This document shows, one piece after another, positions 35,180 through 41,455 of a stretch of 41,455 bases of DNA; the stretch's first letter is position 1; every line of letters begins with the position of its first letter. The stretch comes from Bacteroidales bacterium (GTDB lineage Bacteria; Bacteroidota; Bacteroidia; Bacteroidales; Muribaculaceae), in NCBI GenBank assembly GCA_030524765.1, contig JAUNGA010000013.1:1-41455 (forward strand), in the 5' to 3' direction. The position numbers and the translations under genes were made by a program. Under the pieces are notes generated by a model, which made no database searches, was not told where the DNA came from, and worked only from the letters and a program-made list of their open reading frames with translations.

Positions 35180-36184
35180 TTAACCCTTGATGTTGGGATT
35201 GAGTGCAGACCACTCGCTTACAGGGGGCAGCACGCCCATCGCTATCACCTCGTCGCGCAGTTTGCACAGATGATGGTAGCTCTGGTCGAGCTCTTTCTGC
35301 TCTTCGGGTGTGCCCTTTACGGGCTGCACTGTCACGTCATTGCGGTCGATGGTGGTCTCCATTGCCATCATGATGTGGTCATACCTGCCATTGTCGACAT
35401 ATGTGCCTACGGGCCAGTTGAACGGTTTGCCGCCCATGGCTGCCGCTATCATCTCGATAGACAGATAGGCCGGGCTCTGGAACGACGAGCGGCCTCTCAG
35501 ATCTATGATGTGTTTGCCTCCCTGTATGACGCGCTGTTTGATCTCTTCCCATTCTTGCTCGGGCAGGGCTTTGGTGCCGATTATCTGCGACAGAGGCTGG
35601 CCTGCCACAGTTGTGGTTGACGCGAATACTGCCATCTGCTCGCCGTGGCCGCCATAGGTGCGCGGTGTCTTGATCTCGTCGGGCGATACTTTGAAATATC
35701 TGGCCAGCTCGGTGCGCAGACGTGTGCTGTCGAGAGCGGCCAGTGTAGACACCTGCGAGGGTTTTAGTCCCGAGTAGAGCAGAGTGATCAGGCCGGTGAT
35801 ATCGGCGGGGTTGAAGATAACCACCACATGCTTTACATCGGGACAATATATCTTGATGTCTTTGCCCAGCTGTTCGGCGATGGCGGCGTTGCCTTTGAGC
35901 AGGTCTTCGCGAGTCATGCCGGCTTTGCGTGCCGCACCGCCCGATGATACGATATATGCCGCACCGGTGAATGCCTCTTTGATATCAGATGTATAGGTCA
36001 CGTTCAGTCCTTCGAAACCGCAGTGGGCCAATTCCTCGGCCACGCCTTCAAGGCCGGGTGCATATGTATCGTAAAGACAGATATTGGGGGTGAGATGCAT
36101 CATTGCGGCCGTCTGGGCCATGTTTGAACCGATCATGCCGGCAGCGCCGACTATGACCAGCTTGTCGTCTGTAAGGAAGTTCAT
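35180..36184 (-). CDS. mdh: Malate dehydrogenase-type enzyme
   Basis: The 334-residue NAD-dependent enzyme of the lactate/malate dehydrogenase superfamily should interconvert malate and oxaloacetate. The Rossmann motif GAAGMIGS is at about 13-20, the mobile loop SGGAARKAGMTRED carries the substrate arginine, NPAD follows, and the catalytic histidine lies in TYGGHGEQM. The sequence is of the longer Bacteroidetes form and not the classical 312-residue MDH, so its preference for malate over related 2-hydroxy acids is by annotation custom, not by a residue I can point to. It is the last gene of the five-gene operon. Confidence 0.9.
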   Translation of the reverse strand: MNFLTDDKLVIVGAAGMIGSNMAQTAAMMHLTPNICLYDTYAPGLEGVAEELAHCGFEGLNVTYTSDIKEAFTGAAYIVSSGGAARKAGMTREDLLKGNAAIAEQLGKDIKIYCPDVKHVVVIFNPADITGLITLLYSGLKPSQVSTLAALDSTRLRTELARYFKVSPDEIKTPRTYGGHGEQMAVFASTTTVAGQPLSQIIGTKALPEQEWEEIKQRVIQGGKHIIDLRGRSSFQSPAYLSIEMIAAAMGGKPFNWPVGTYVDNGRYDHIMMAMETTIDRNDVTVQPVKGTPEEQKELDQSYHHLCKLRDEVIAMGVLPPVSEWSALNPNIKG

Positions 36185-36211
36185 AATATAGATTATTTAG
36201 AATTCTATCCC

Positions 36212-37507
36212 TTAAACACCTTTTTCGGGCAAATTGTTTGCCAGAAAGTCGGCCACTACAAAAGTTGATCCGCCCACAAAAATCGTGTCGCAGGCCGAGG
36301 CTCGGGCTCGTGCGGCGGCAAATGCCCGGTCGACCGAGCCGTATGCCTGTCCCTCGAGACCGTGCCGGGCGGCCAGCCCGCACAGCTCGGCTGAATCACG
36401 GCCACGGCGCACCGATGGCGTGGCAAAGTAGTAGAGTGCATTGCGGGGCATCATCTTCAGGATGGTGCTCACGTCTTTGTCATTGACAAATCCCACGACC
36501 ATATGCAGCCGGCCGTTGTCGGCCATGGCACTCAGCCGCGGTGCCAGCCATTGCCATCCTCCGGGGTTGTGGCCTGTGTCGCATATGATAGCCGGATCTG
36601 TACCGACCACTGTCCAGCGGCCCGTCAGACCCGTGTTGGCGAGCACATTCTCAAACCCGCGTCGCACGGCTTCGTCGCTCACTCCGGGCAGCTCGGCCAG
36701 CGCCCTGAGTGCTGTGGCCGCGTTTTCGCGCTGGCAGTCGCCGGTCAGCGGGCACCGCAGATCGCCTGCGGCAGTGCCTATATATATAATGTGGTTGTCG
36801 ACGGTGGCGGTATCGCGCCATGCAGGGTGGTCTTGCGCGAAATCGATCGTGGTGTCGACCTCGGCGGCACGCCGCTCAAACACGTGGCGTACCTCGCCAT
36901 CGGCACGGCCAATGATCGCCGGTACTCCGTGTTTTATTATGCCGGCTTTCTCGGCGGCTATCTCAGGTTCGGTCGAGCCAAGCAGAGCCGTGTGGTCAAG
37001 CGAAATGTTGGTGATGACACTCACGGCCGGAGTGATGATGTTGGTCGAGTCAAGACGTCCGCCCAGTCCCACCTCTATCACGGCGATGTCGCAGCCGCAG
37101 CGTGCAAACCAGTCGAAGGCCATGGCCGTGGTCAGTTCGAAAAACGATGGTTCGCAGTCGAGTCCGAGGCTGCGATACCGGCCTATAAACTCGACCACGG
37201 CATGCTCGGGTATCATCTCGCCGTCGACGCGTATGCGCTCGCGGAAGTCAATCAGATGCGGCGATGTGAACAACCCTGTGCGGTGTCCGTCCTCGGTAAG
37301 TACCGAGGCTATGAGACTCGATGTCGAGCCCTTGCCGTTGGTGCCGCCCACGTGCACGCTCACAAACCGCTCTTGCGGGTCGCCCAACGCCCGGCACAGG
37401 GCACGTATCGTATCAAGACCGGGCTTATAAGCGCCGGCGCCTACATTCTGAAACATCGGCACTTGCTCAAACATCCAGTCGATTGTCTCTTTATATCTTT
37501 GATGCAT
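36212..37507 (-). CDS. folC: Folylpolyglutamate/dihydrofolate synthase
   Basis: FolC (431 aa) adds glutamate to folates, and in many bacteria to dihydropteroate as well. The P-loop is GGTNGKGSTSS near residue 54. The family segments SPHLIDFRERIRVDG, EVGLGGRLDSTN and ISLDHTALLG follow, and DTGHNPGG comes from the C-terminal Rossmann-like domain. No key residue is missing. It starts three bases after the stop of the second chromate-transporter gene and ends 27 bases before mdh. Confidence 0.95.
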   Translation of the reverse strand: MHQRYKETIDWMFEQVPMFQNVGAGAYKPGLDTIRALCRALGDPQERFVSVHVGGTNGKGSTSSLIASVLTEDGHRTGLFTSPHLIDFRERIRVDGEMIPEHAVVEFIGRYRSLGLDCEPSFFELTTAMAFDWFARCGCDIAVIEVGLGGRLDSTNIITPAVSVITNISLDHTALLGSTEPEIAAEKAGIIKHGVPAIIGRADGEVRHVFERRAAEVDTTIDFAQDHPAWRDTATVDNHIIYIGTAAGDLRCPLTGDCQRENAATALRALAELPGVSDEAVRRGFENVLANTGLTGRWTVVGTDPAIICDTGHNPGGWQWLAPRLSAMADNGRLHMVVGFVNDKDVSTILKMMPRNALYYFATPSVRRGRDSAELCGLAARHGLEGQAYGSVDRAFAAARARASACDTIFVGGSTFVVADFLANNLPEKGV

Positions 37508-37510
37508 GGC

Positions 37511-38080
37511 TCAAAAGAGTAGGAGTCCCGCCAATCCGGCGGCACAGATTATCAATATAGGGTGTATTTTTGTGAAAAGGTTTACGGCAAGCGCCACTAC
37601 GGCTATGATGATGCTCACGGTCACGTCGTCGGGCGTGTGGCCGAAGTTTTCTCCGTTCATCAATATCAGCGCCGCCGATGCTATAAGACCGATCACAACT
37701 GGGCGCAGACCGCGGAATATGCCCTCGATCACCTCGCTGTCGCGGTGGCGGTGTATGAAGTGCCCGGCATACCGCACCAGCAGGAATGACGGCAACACCA
37801 CTACCAGCGTGCACAGGATCGACCCGAGTATGCCCCACAGCGGCCCGGCGCCTTCGATAGCCTTGATGGGTGCCACATAGCCTATGTATGTGGCCGAGTT
37901 GATGCCGATAGGACCGGGTGTCATCTGCGAGATGGCCACGATGTCGGTAAACATTTTCTCGGTGATCCAGCCGGGTGTCACGATCTCATTCTCGATCAGG
38001 GCCAGCATTGCATATCCGCCGCCAAAGCCGAAGAATCCGATCTTAAGGTAGCTCCATATCAGTTTCAGATAGATGCTCAT
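37511..38080 (-). CDS. Chromate transporter, second half-size subunit
   Basis: This 189-residue membrane protein is one of two half-size members of the CHR family (chromate transport, PF02417 type). It has the signatures FGFGGGYAMLALIENEI near the N terminus and MTPGPIGINSATYIGY, then four to five hydrophobic segments. Its start overlaps the stop of the other half by four bases (ATGA). Short CHR proteins work as pairs in opposite orientation. The family exports chromate or moves sulfate-like ions, but many short members have no proven substrate and a chromate role in a gut organism is doubtful. Confidence 0.9.
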   Translation of the reverse strand: MSIYLKLIWSYLKIGFFGFGGGYAMLALIENEIVTPGWITEKMFTDIVAISQMTPGPIGINSATYIGYVAPIKAIEGAGPLWGILGSILCTLVVVLPSFLLVRYAGHFIHRHRDSEVIEGIFRGLRPVVIGLIASAALILMNGENFGHTPDDVTVSIIIAVVALAVNLFTKIHPILIICAAGLAGLLLF

Positions 38081-38682
38081 TGCGCCTTACCTCCTTTCCC
38101 GCTTATGTGCCGGCGTGTGTGGCGCAGTTGCAGCCAGCCCGCGAGCGCGCCTGTCACGATAAACAATATGGGGTTTGACACCACAGGCCATTTCGACCAT
38201 ATCAGCAATGCCACCACTGCCGGAATCCATGCCGTCGACCAACCTATTCTGGCGGCCTTGGCCGAGGTGATCACAGGTGCCACGATCAGTGCCACCACTG
38301 CCGGACGTATGCCTTTGAATATCGCCGCCACCGTCGGATTGTGGGTGATCAGGTCGGGTGTCAGAAATATGGCGATGGTCAGTATGATCATGAAGCTGGG
38401 CAGTATCGTGCCGGCGGCCGCGGTCACGCTGCCACGCATGCCGCGCAGTCTGTCGCCTACGGCCACCGAGATGTTGACCGCCAGGATTCCGGGCATCGAC
38501 TGGGCGAGTGCCAGCAGGTCGAGAAACTCGTCTTCGGCTATCCAGTGGTGGCGTTCTACGATTTCGCGCTTGATTATAGAGATCATCGCCCATCCGCCGC
38601 CGAATGTGAATGCTCCGATCTTGAAAAAGGTCGCAAACAGCGGCCACAGCAGGCCGCGCTTTGTCGGTTGTGATTCGTCCAT
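38077..38682 (-). CDS. Chromate transporter, first half-size subunit
   Basis: The 201-residue protein is the partner of the preceding entry: FGGGWAMISIIKREIVE near residue 28 and LAQSMPGILAVNISVAVGDRLRG, followed by hydrophobic helices. Its N terminus is longer and more polar than its partner's. It starts two bases after the mutS2 stop and overlaps the second subunit by four bases, so the two halves should be made in equal amounts. Confidence 0.9.
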   Translation of the reverse strand: MDESQPTKRGLLWPLFATFFKIGAFTFGGGWAMISIIKREIVERHHWIAEDEFLDLLALAQSMPGILAVNISVAVGDRLRGMRGSVTAAAGTILPSFMIILTIAIFLTPDLITHNPTVAAIFKGIRPAVVALIVAPVITSAKAARIGWSTAWIPAVVALLIWSKWPVVSNPILFIVTGALAGWLQLRHTRRHISGKGGKAQ

Positions 38683-38684
38683 TG

Positions 38685-41141
38685 TCAGAATTCTACTACT
38701 GTTATGCCGGCGCCACCGAATCGTACGTCCTCGTCGGCGAACCGGCGTACGGCAGGCACTGTCGACAGATACTGGCGTATGCTTTGCCTCAGTGCGCCTG
38801 TGCCCGTGCCGTGCAGTATGCGCACTCGGCCGGCATTAAACTGTATGGCGTCATCGATATAATATGTCACGGCCTGCAGTGCCTCGTCGACGCGCATTCC
38901 GCGCAGGTCGATCTCGGTCTTGAACCGCAGCTGGCGCTCGCGGCTGTCGTCGGTCGTCGCCGTGCTGATAAACGATGCCGTACGGCTCGCCCCGCTTGAC
39001 GGCTGCTTGAGTGTCGGCCGCAGCCGGTCGAGTTTTACGGTGGTACGTATCTGACCGAATATCACAGTGGCCTGCTTGCCGCGCACCTCCTCGACCGTGC
39101 CTACCGTGCCGGCTCCATCGAGCTGCACGTGGTCTCCGGCGGTTATGGCCTTAGGCCGATCATCAGCCTCCGTCGTCTTTGGCGCGGTCTGCCGTCCCTT
39201 GCGTTTGGGCAGGCGTGCGATGGCCGGATGCTCGTTTGTCTCGCCCTGTGTCAGCTCGCGTCGCTCGTCGGCCAGACGTCTGCGGGCTTCGAGGGTCTTC
39301 TCACGATCGGCCTGCGACCGGCGTATGTCGTGTATGGCACGTTCGATAGCAGCGTTCGAGCCCTCGAGTATGCGGCGTGCCTCCTCGCGTGCCTCGCCGA
39401 TGATCTCGTTGCGGCGGCGGCGCAGTGTCTCGGCATCGTCCTGATATCGCTCGAGCACCTGGTCGACGCGTTTCTCTTTCTCGCGTATGTCGCGGCGTTT
39501 GTTCTCCCAGTAACGGCGGTCGCGTGCTATATCGAGCAGATATTTGTCGAGATTGACATAGTCGCTGCCCACTATCTCTGACGCAGCGTTGATGATCGAC
39601 TCAGGCAGACCTGTCTTACGTGCGATCTCGATGGCAAACGAGCTGCCGGGGTGGCCGATCGACAGTGTGAACAGCGGCCGCATCGCCTGACGGTCATACA
39701 GCATCGAGCCATTGACCAGGCCGGGCGTCTCGTCGGCGAATTTTTTCAGGTTCTGGAAGTGTGTCGTCACCACACCCCACATGCCGCGCGAGTTGAACTC
39801 GGCCAGGAGCGCCTGCGCTATCGCGCCGCCAATCTGCGGCTCGGTACCTGCGCCAAACTCGTCGATGAGTATCAGCGAGCGCGACGATCCGCGCGTCACA
39901 AAAAACTTCATGTTCCGCAGATGCGACGAGTACGTGCTCAGATCGTCCTCGATCGACTGATCGTCGCCTATGTCTATGAATATGTCGCCAAACAGTCCGC
40001 AGTGCGAGTTGTCGTAGACGGGGGGCAGCAGACCGCACTGCAGCATATACTGTACGATGGCCACAGTCTTGAGTGTCACTGACTTGCCGCCTGCGTTCGG
40101 CCCCGATATCAGCAATAGCCGCCGTTGGGGCGTCAGCACGATGTCGAGAGGTACCACATGCTTGCCCTGGCGTTCAAGGCTCTCGCGCAGCACGGGGTGG
40201 CATGCATGATACCATTCGAGCTCCTGCCCGGCAGTGAGATGAGGCATTGTGGCATCTATGTCATGGGCAAGAATGGCCTTGGCGCGGATAAAGTCAAACA
40301 TGCCCAGCACACCGTAGCTCTCGATCAGAGTGTCGAGATGCGGGCGCAACTCTGTAGTAAGGGCTACGAGTATGCGCATTTCCTCGCGGTGCTCGTCCAT
40401 ACGCAGTTCGCGTATGCGGTTATTGACCTCGACCACTTCGGCCGGTTCGATAAACACGGTCTTGCCGGTCGCCGACTCGTCGTGTACAATGCCGGGCACA
40501 CGACGCTTGTGCATCGGCGCTACCGGCAGAACCAGACGCCCGTCGCGCATCGACGGTGATGTGTCGGCCTCGATGATCCCGTCGCGCACTGCGGCGGCCA
40601 TCACGCGTCGCATGACCGTATTCACGCGCCCGTTCATCGAATTGAGCGACTTGCGTATCTCGGCCAGTTCGGCCGATGCGCTGTCTTTGACATTGCCCCA
40701 GCGGTCGACCACGCGGTCGATCGCAGACACAAGCATCGGAAAGACCGTCAGACCGCCTGCCACTGCATCGAGCAGAGGGTAGGGCGTCGCACTGTCGTCA
40801 TCGCGTCGTTTGGCGAAATACTCGGCCAGCTCGGCCATCGTCGACATGGATACCCGCAGATCGATAAGCTCGGCGGTCGATAGATGTGTCCCGTCGGGAC
40901 GCACAGCGCGCAGGCGTTCGGTCAGATCGCGTATGTCGCCCGACGGAAAGTCGTTGTCGCCCTCCAGTATGCCTTTCAGTTCGGCTGTCTCGCCCAGCAG
41001 ACGGCTCACCGTCTCAAAATCATCGGTAAATGCCATTCGGTCGACGCACATCTGTCCAAGCGGCGACGAGCATCGCTCGGCCACCATTCGCCGCACGGCG
41101 TCAAAACCTATTTTGTATTCGAAATTCTCAGGATATATCAT
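38685..41141 (-). CDS. mutS2: MutS2 endonuclease/ribosome-splitting ATPase
   Basis: MutS2 (818 aa from the ATG at 41141) has the MutS core ATPase with Walker A ISGPNAGGKSVTLK and Walker B LILIDEFGAGTEP. A long charged coiled segment follows, then a KOW-like linker (ITAGDHVQLDGAGTVGTVEEV) and a C-terminal Smr domain (IDLRGMRVDEA, HGTGTGALR). It lacks the mismatch-recognition domain of MutS. MutS2 proteins suppress homologous recombination in some species and split collided ribosomes in Bacillus. An in-frame GTG/ATG extension to 41180 would enter the promoter, so 41141 is the start. It leads the five-gene operon. Confidence 0.95.
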   Translation of the reverse strand: MIYPENFEYKIGFDAVRRMVAERCSSPLGQMCVDRMAFTDDFETVSRLLGETAELKGILEGDNDFPSGDIRDLTERLRAVRPDGTHLSTAELIDLRVSMSTMAELAEYFAKRRDDDSATPYPLLDAVAGGLTVFPMLVSAIDRVVDRWGNVKDSASAELAEIRKSLNSMNGRVNTVMRRVMAAAVRDGIIEADTSPSMRDGRLVLPVAPMHKRRVPGIVHDESATGKTVFIEPAEVVEVNNRIRELRMDEHREEMRILVALTTELRPHLDTLIESYGVLGMFDFIRAKAILAHDIDATMPHLTAGQELEWYHACHPVLRESLERQGKHVVPLDIVLTPQRRLLLISGPNAGGKSVTLKTVAIVQYMLQCGLLPPVYDNSHCGLFGDIFIDIGDDQSIEDDLSTYSSHLRNMKFFVTRGSSRSLILIDEFGAGTEPQIGGAIAQALLAEFNSRGMWGVVTTHFQNLKKFADETPGLVNGSMLYDRQAMRPLFTLSIGHPGSSFAIEIARKTGLPESIINAASEIVGSDYVNLDKYLLDIARDRRYWENKRRDIREKEKRVDQVLERYQDDAETLRRRRNEIIGEAREEARRILEGSNAAIERAIHDIRRSQADREKTLEARRRLADERRELTQGETNEHPAIARLPKRKGRQTAPKTTEADDRPKAITAGDHVQLDGAGTVGTVEEVRGKQATVIFGQIRTTVKLDRLRPTLKQPSSGASRTASFISTATTDDSRERQLRFKTEIDLRGMRVDEALQAVTYYIDDAIQFNAGRVRILHGTGTGALRQSIRQYLSTVPAVRRFADEDVRFGGAGITVVEF

Positions 41142-41149
41142 AAGCGCTG

Positions 41150-41180
41150 CAAAGTTACATCTTTTTGCCCGTGCTGGCAA
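41150..41180 (-). promoter_or_regulatory. mutS2 operon promoter
   Basis: TAACTTTG on the minus strand (41157-41150) ends eight bases before the ATG. A TTG (41180-41178) lies 20 bases upstream and may serve as -33. The message would be leaderless or nearly so. Confidence 0.65.
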
Positions 41181-41191
41181 TGCAAAAATCC

Positions 41192-41220
41192 CAACTTTTG
41201 GCGCATCTTGCCAAAAGTTG
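41192..41220. repeat. 10-bp inverted repeat between divergent promoters
   Basis: CAACTTTTGG (41192-41201) and its exact complement CCAAAAGTTG (41211-41220) flank a nine-base spacer. The repeat sits between the mutS2 promoter and the rightward promoter at 41243 and could be a repressor or activator site. It is not followed by a T-run, so a terminator is unlikely. Confidence 0.5.
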
Positions 41221-41242
41221 ACAAACTGCCCGTATCGTGTAC

Positions 41243-41250
41243 TACCTTTG
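41243..41250 (+). promoter_or_regulatory. Rightward promoter -7 element at window end
   Basis: TACCTTTG fits TAnnTTTG. A transcript starting near 41257 would run to the window edge without a long frame of its own, so it probably has a leader of at least 200 bases for a gene beyond the window. A short inverted repeat, TTAAGAA-GAG-TTCTTAA, is at 41432-41448. Confidence 0.6.
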
Positions 41251-41278
41251 CACCATAATCGTTAATCTCCATCCAATT

Positions 41279-41383
41279 ATGTGTGTTACCCTCCCCATTA
41301 CCGTCATCCTGTCTAAGGCGCATCGACGCGTCGGCCGCAATACCTGTCACCTGAAGGTCTGCCATCCGCCGCCCCGGATCTGA
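41279..41383 (+). CDS. Possible 34-codon leader peptide
   Basis: An ATG at 41279, about 22 bases into the predicted transcript, opens a 34-residue frame (start MCVTLPITVILSKAHRRVG) ending in TGA at 41383. It is basic and contains three cysteines and a run of prolines. It could be a leader peptide that controls the gene to the right, or chance. I found no related sequence from memory. Confidence 0.2.
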   Translation: MCVTLPITVILSKAHRRVGRNTCHLKVCHPPPRI

Positions 41384-41455
41384 GACATATAGACTTTACA
41401 TGCAGGGCAACCGCATCAGAATCCATAGTTATTAAGAAGAGTTCTTAAATAATCT

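Noticed and set aside
36441..37522. Two overlapping plus-strand frames of about 330 codons opposite folC
   Set aside because: FolC is certain from its P-loop and family motifs, and the opposite frames are serine- and arginine-rich without domains.
41138..41365. A 75-codon minus-strand frame upstream of mutS2
   Set aside because: It covers the mutS2 promoter and the opposite rightward promoter and shows no protein-like features.
1..41455. tRNA, rRNA, CRISPR arrays, insertion sequences or prophage genes
   Set aside because: I looked for tRNA-like ends, regular short repeats and transposase or integrase motifs and saw none.

Overview
This window looks like ordinary chromosomal DNA from a Bacteroidales bacterium. 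Four things point there: promoters of the Bacteroidetes type (-7 TAnnTTTG, sometimes with -33 TTTG about 19-20 bp upstream), a MurF-alanine racemase fusion, a PorE-like TPR/beta-propeller/OmpA lipoprotein, and an EF-G2 paralogue. The GC content is above 50% by eye. That suits a higher-GC gut family such as Muribaculaceae better than Bacteroides itself, but the family is an inference. I see no rRNA, tRNA, insertion sequence, prophage, integrase or CRISPR array, and no SusC/SusD pair.

Layout: (1) 148-1288, minus strand: recR and a GNAT acetyltransferase, divergent from a DEDDh exonuclease (1352-2215, plus strand). (2) 2164-10922, minus strand: a tight five-gene run in the order double-receiver/PEP-synthase-like ATP-grasp protein, coiled-coil protein with a C-terminal QLTLF peptide, dipeptidyl peptidase IV, membrane protein, miaA. 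(3) 11006-16186, minus strand: a cell-envelope operon of PorE-like lipoprotein, GSCFA protein and MurF-Alr fusion. (4) 16410-19436, plus strand: a small OB-like lipoprotein and a secreted GH3 beta-glucosidase. (5) 19561-21149, minus strand: ilvE and an HD phosphohydrolase. (6) 21263-23417, minus strand: a histidine kinase/response regulator pair. Its upstream region carries nested palindromes and a possible small RNA, followed by a DUF1919 gene (plus strand). (7) 24265-28586: apbE (minus), a DJ-1/PfpI gene (plus), a DUF389 membrane protein (minus) and a THUMP-like methyltransferase (minus). (8) 28689-32053, minus strand: pgk, then pyrF and prfA. (9) 32205-32720, plus strand: a small outer-membrane barrel, convergent with EF-G2 (minus, 32835-34994). 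(10) 35180-41141, minus strand: one compact operon mutS2 - chrA - chrA - folC - mdh. The last 300 bases hold a divergent promoter and a leader that runs out of the window.

Most genes are housekeeping: DNA repair and translation, cell wall, central carbon and amino-acid metabolism, folate. The less ordinary items are the receiver/ATP-grasp protein without a phospho-histidine domain, its coiled-coil partner ending in a sliding-clamp-type peptide, an EF-G2 whose G-domain lacks the catalytic histidine, a candidate small RNA beside the two-component system, and several promoters placed so close to the ATG that the transcripts should be leaderless or nearly so.
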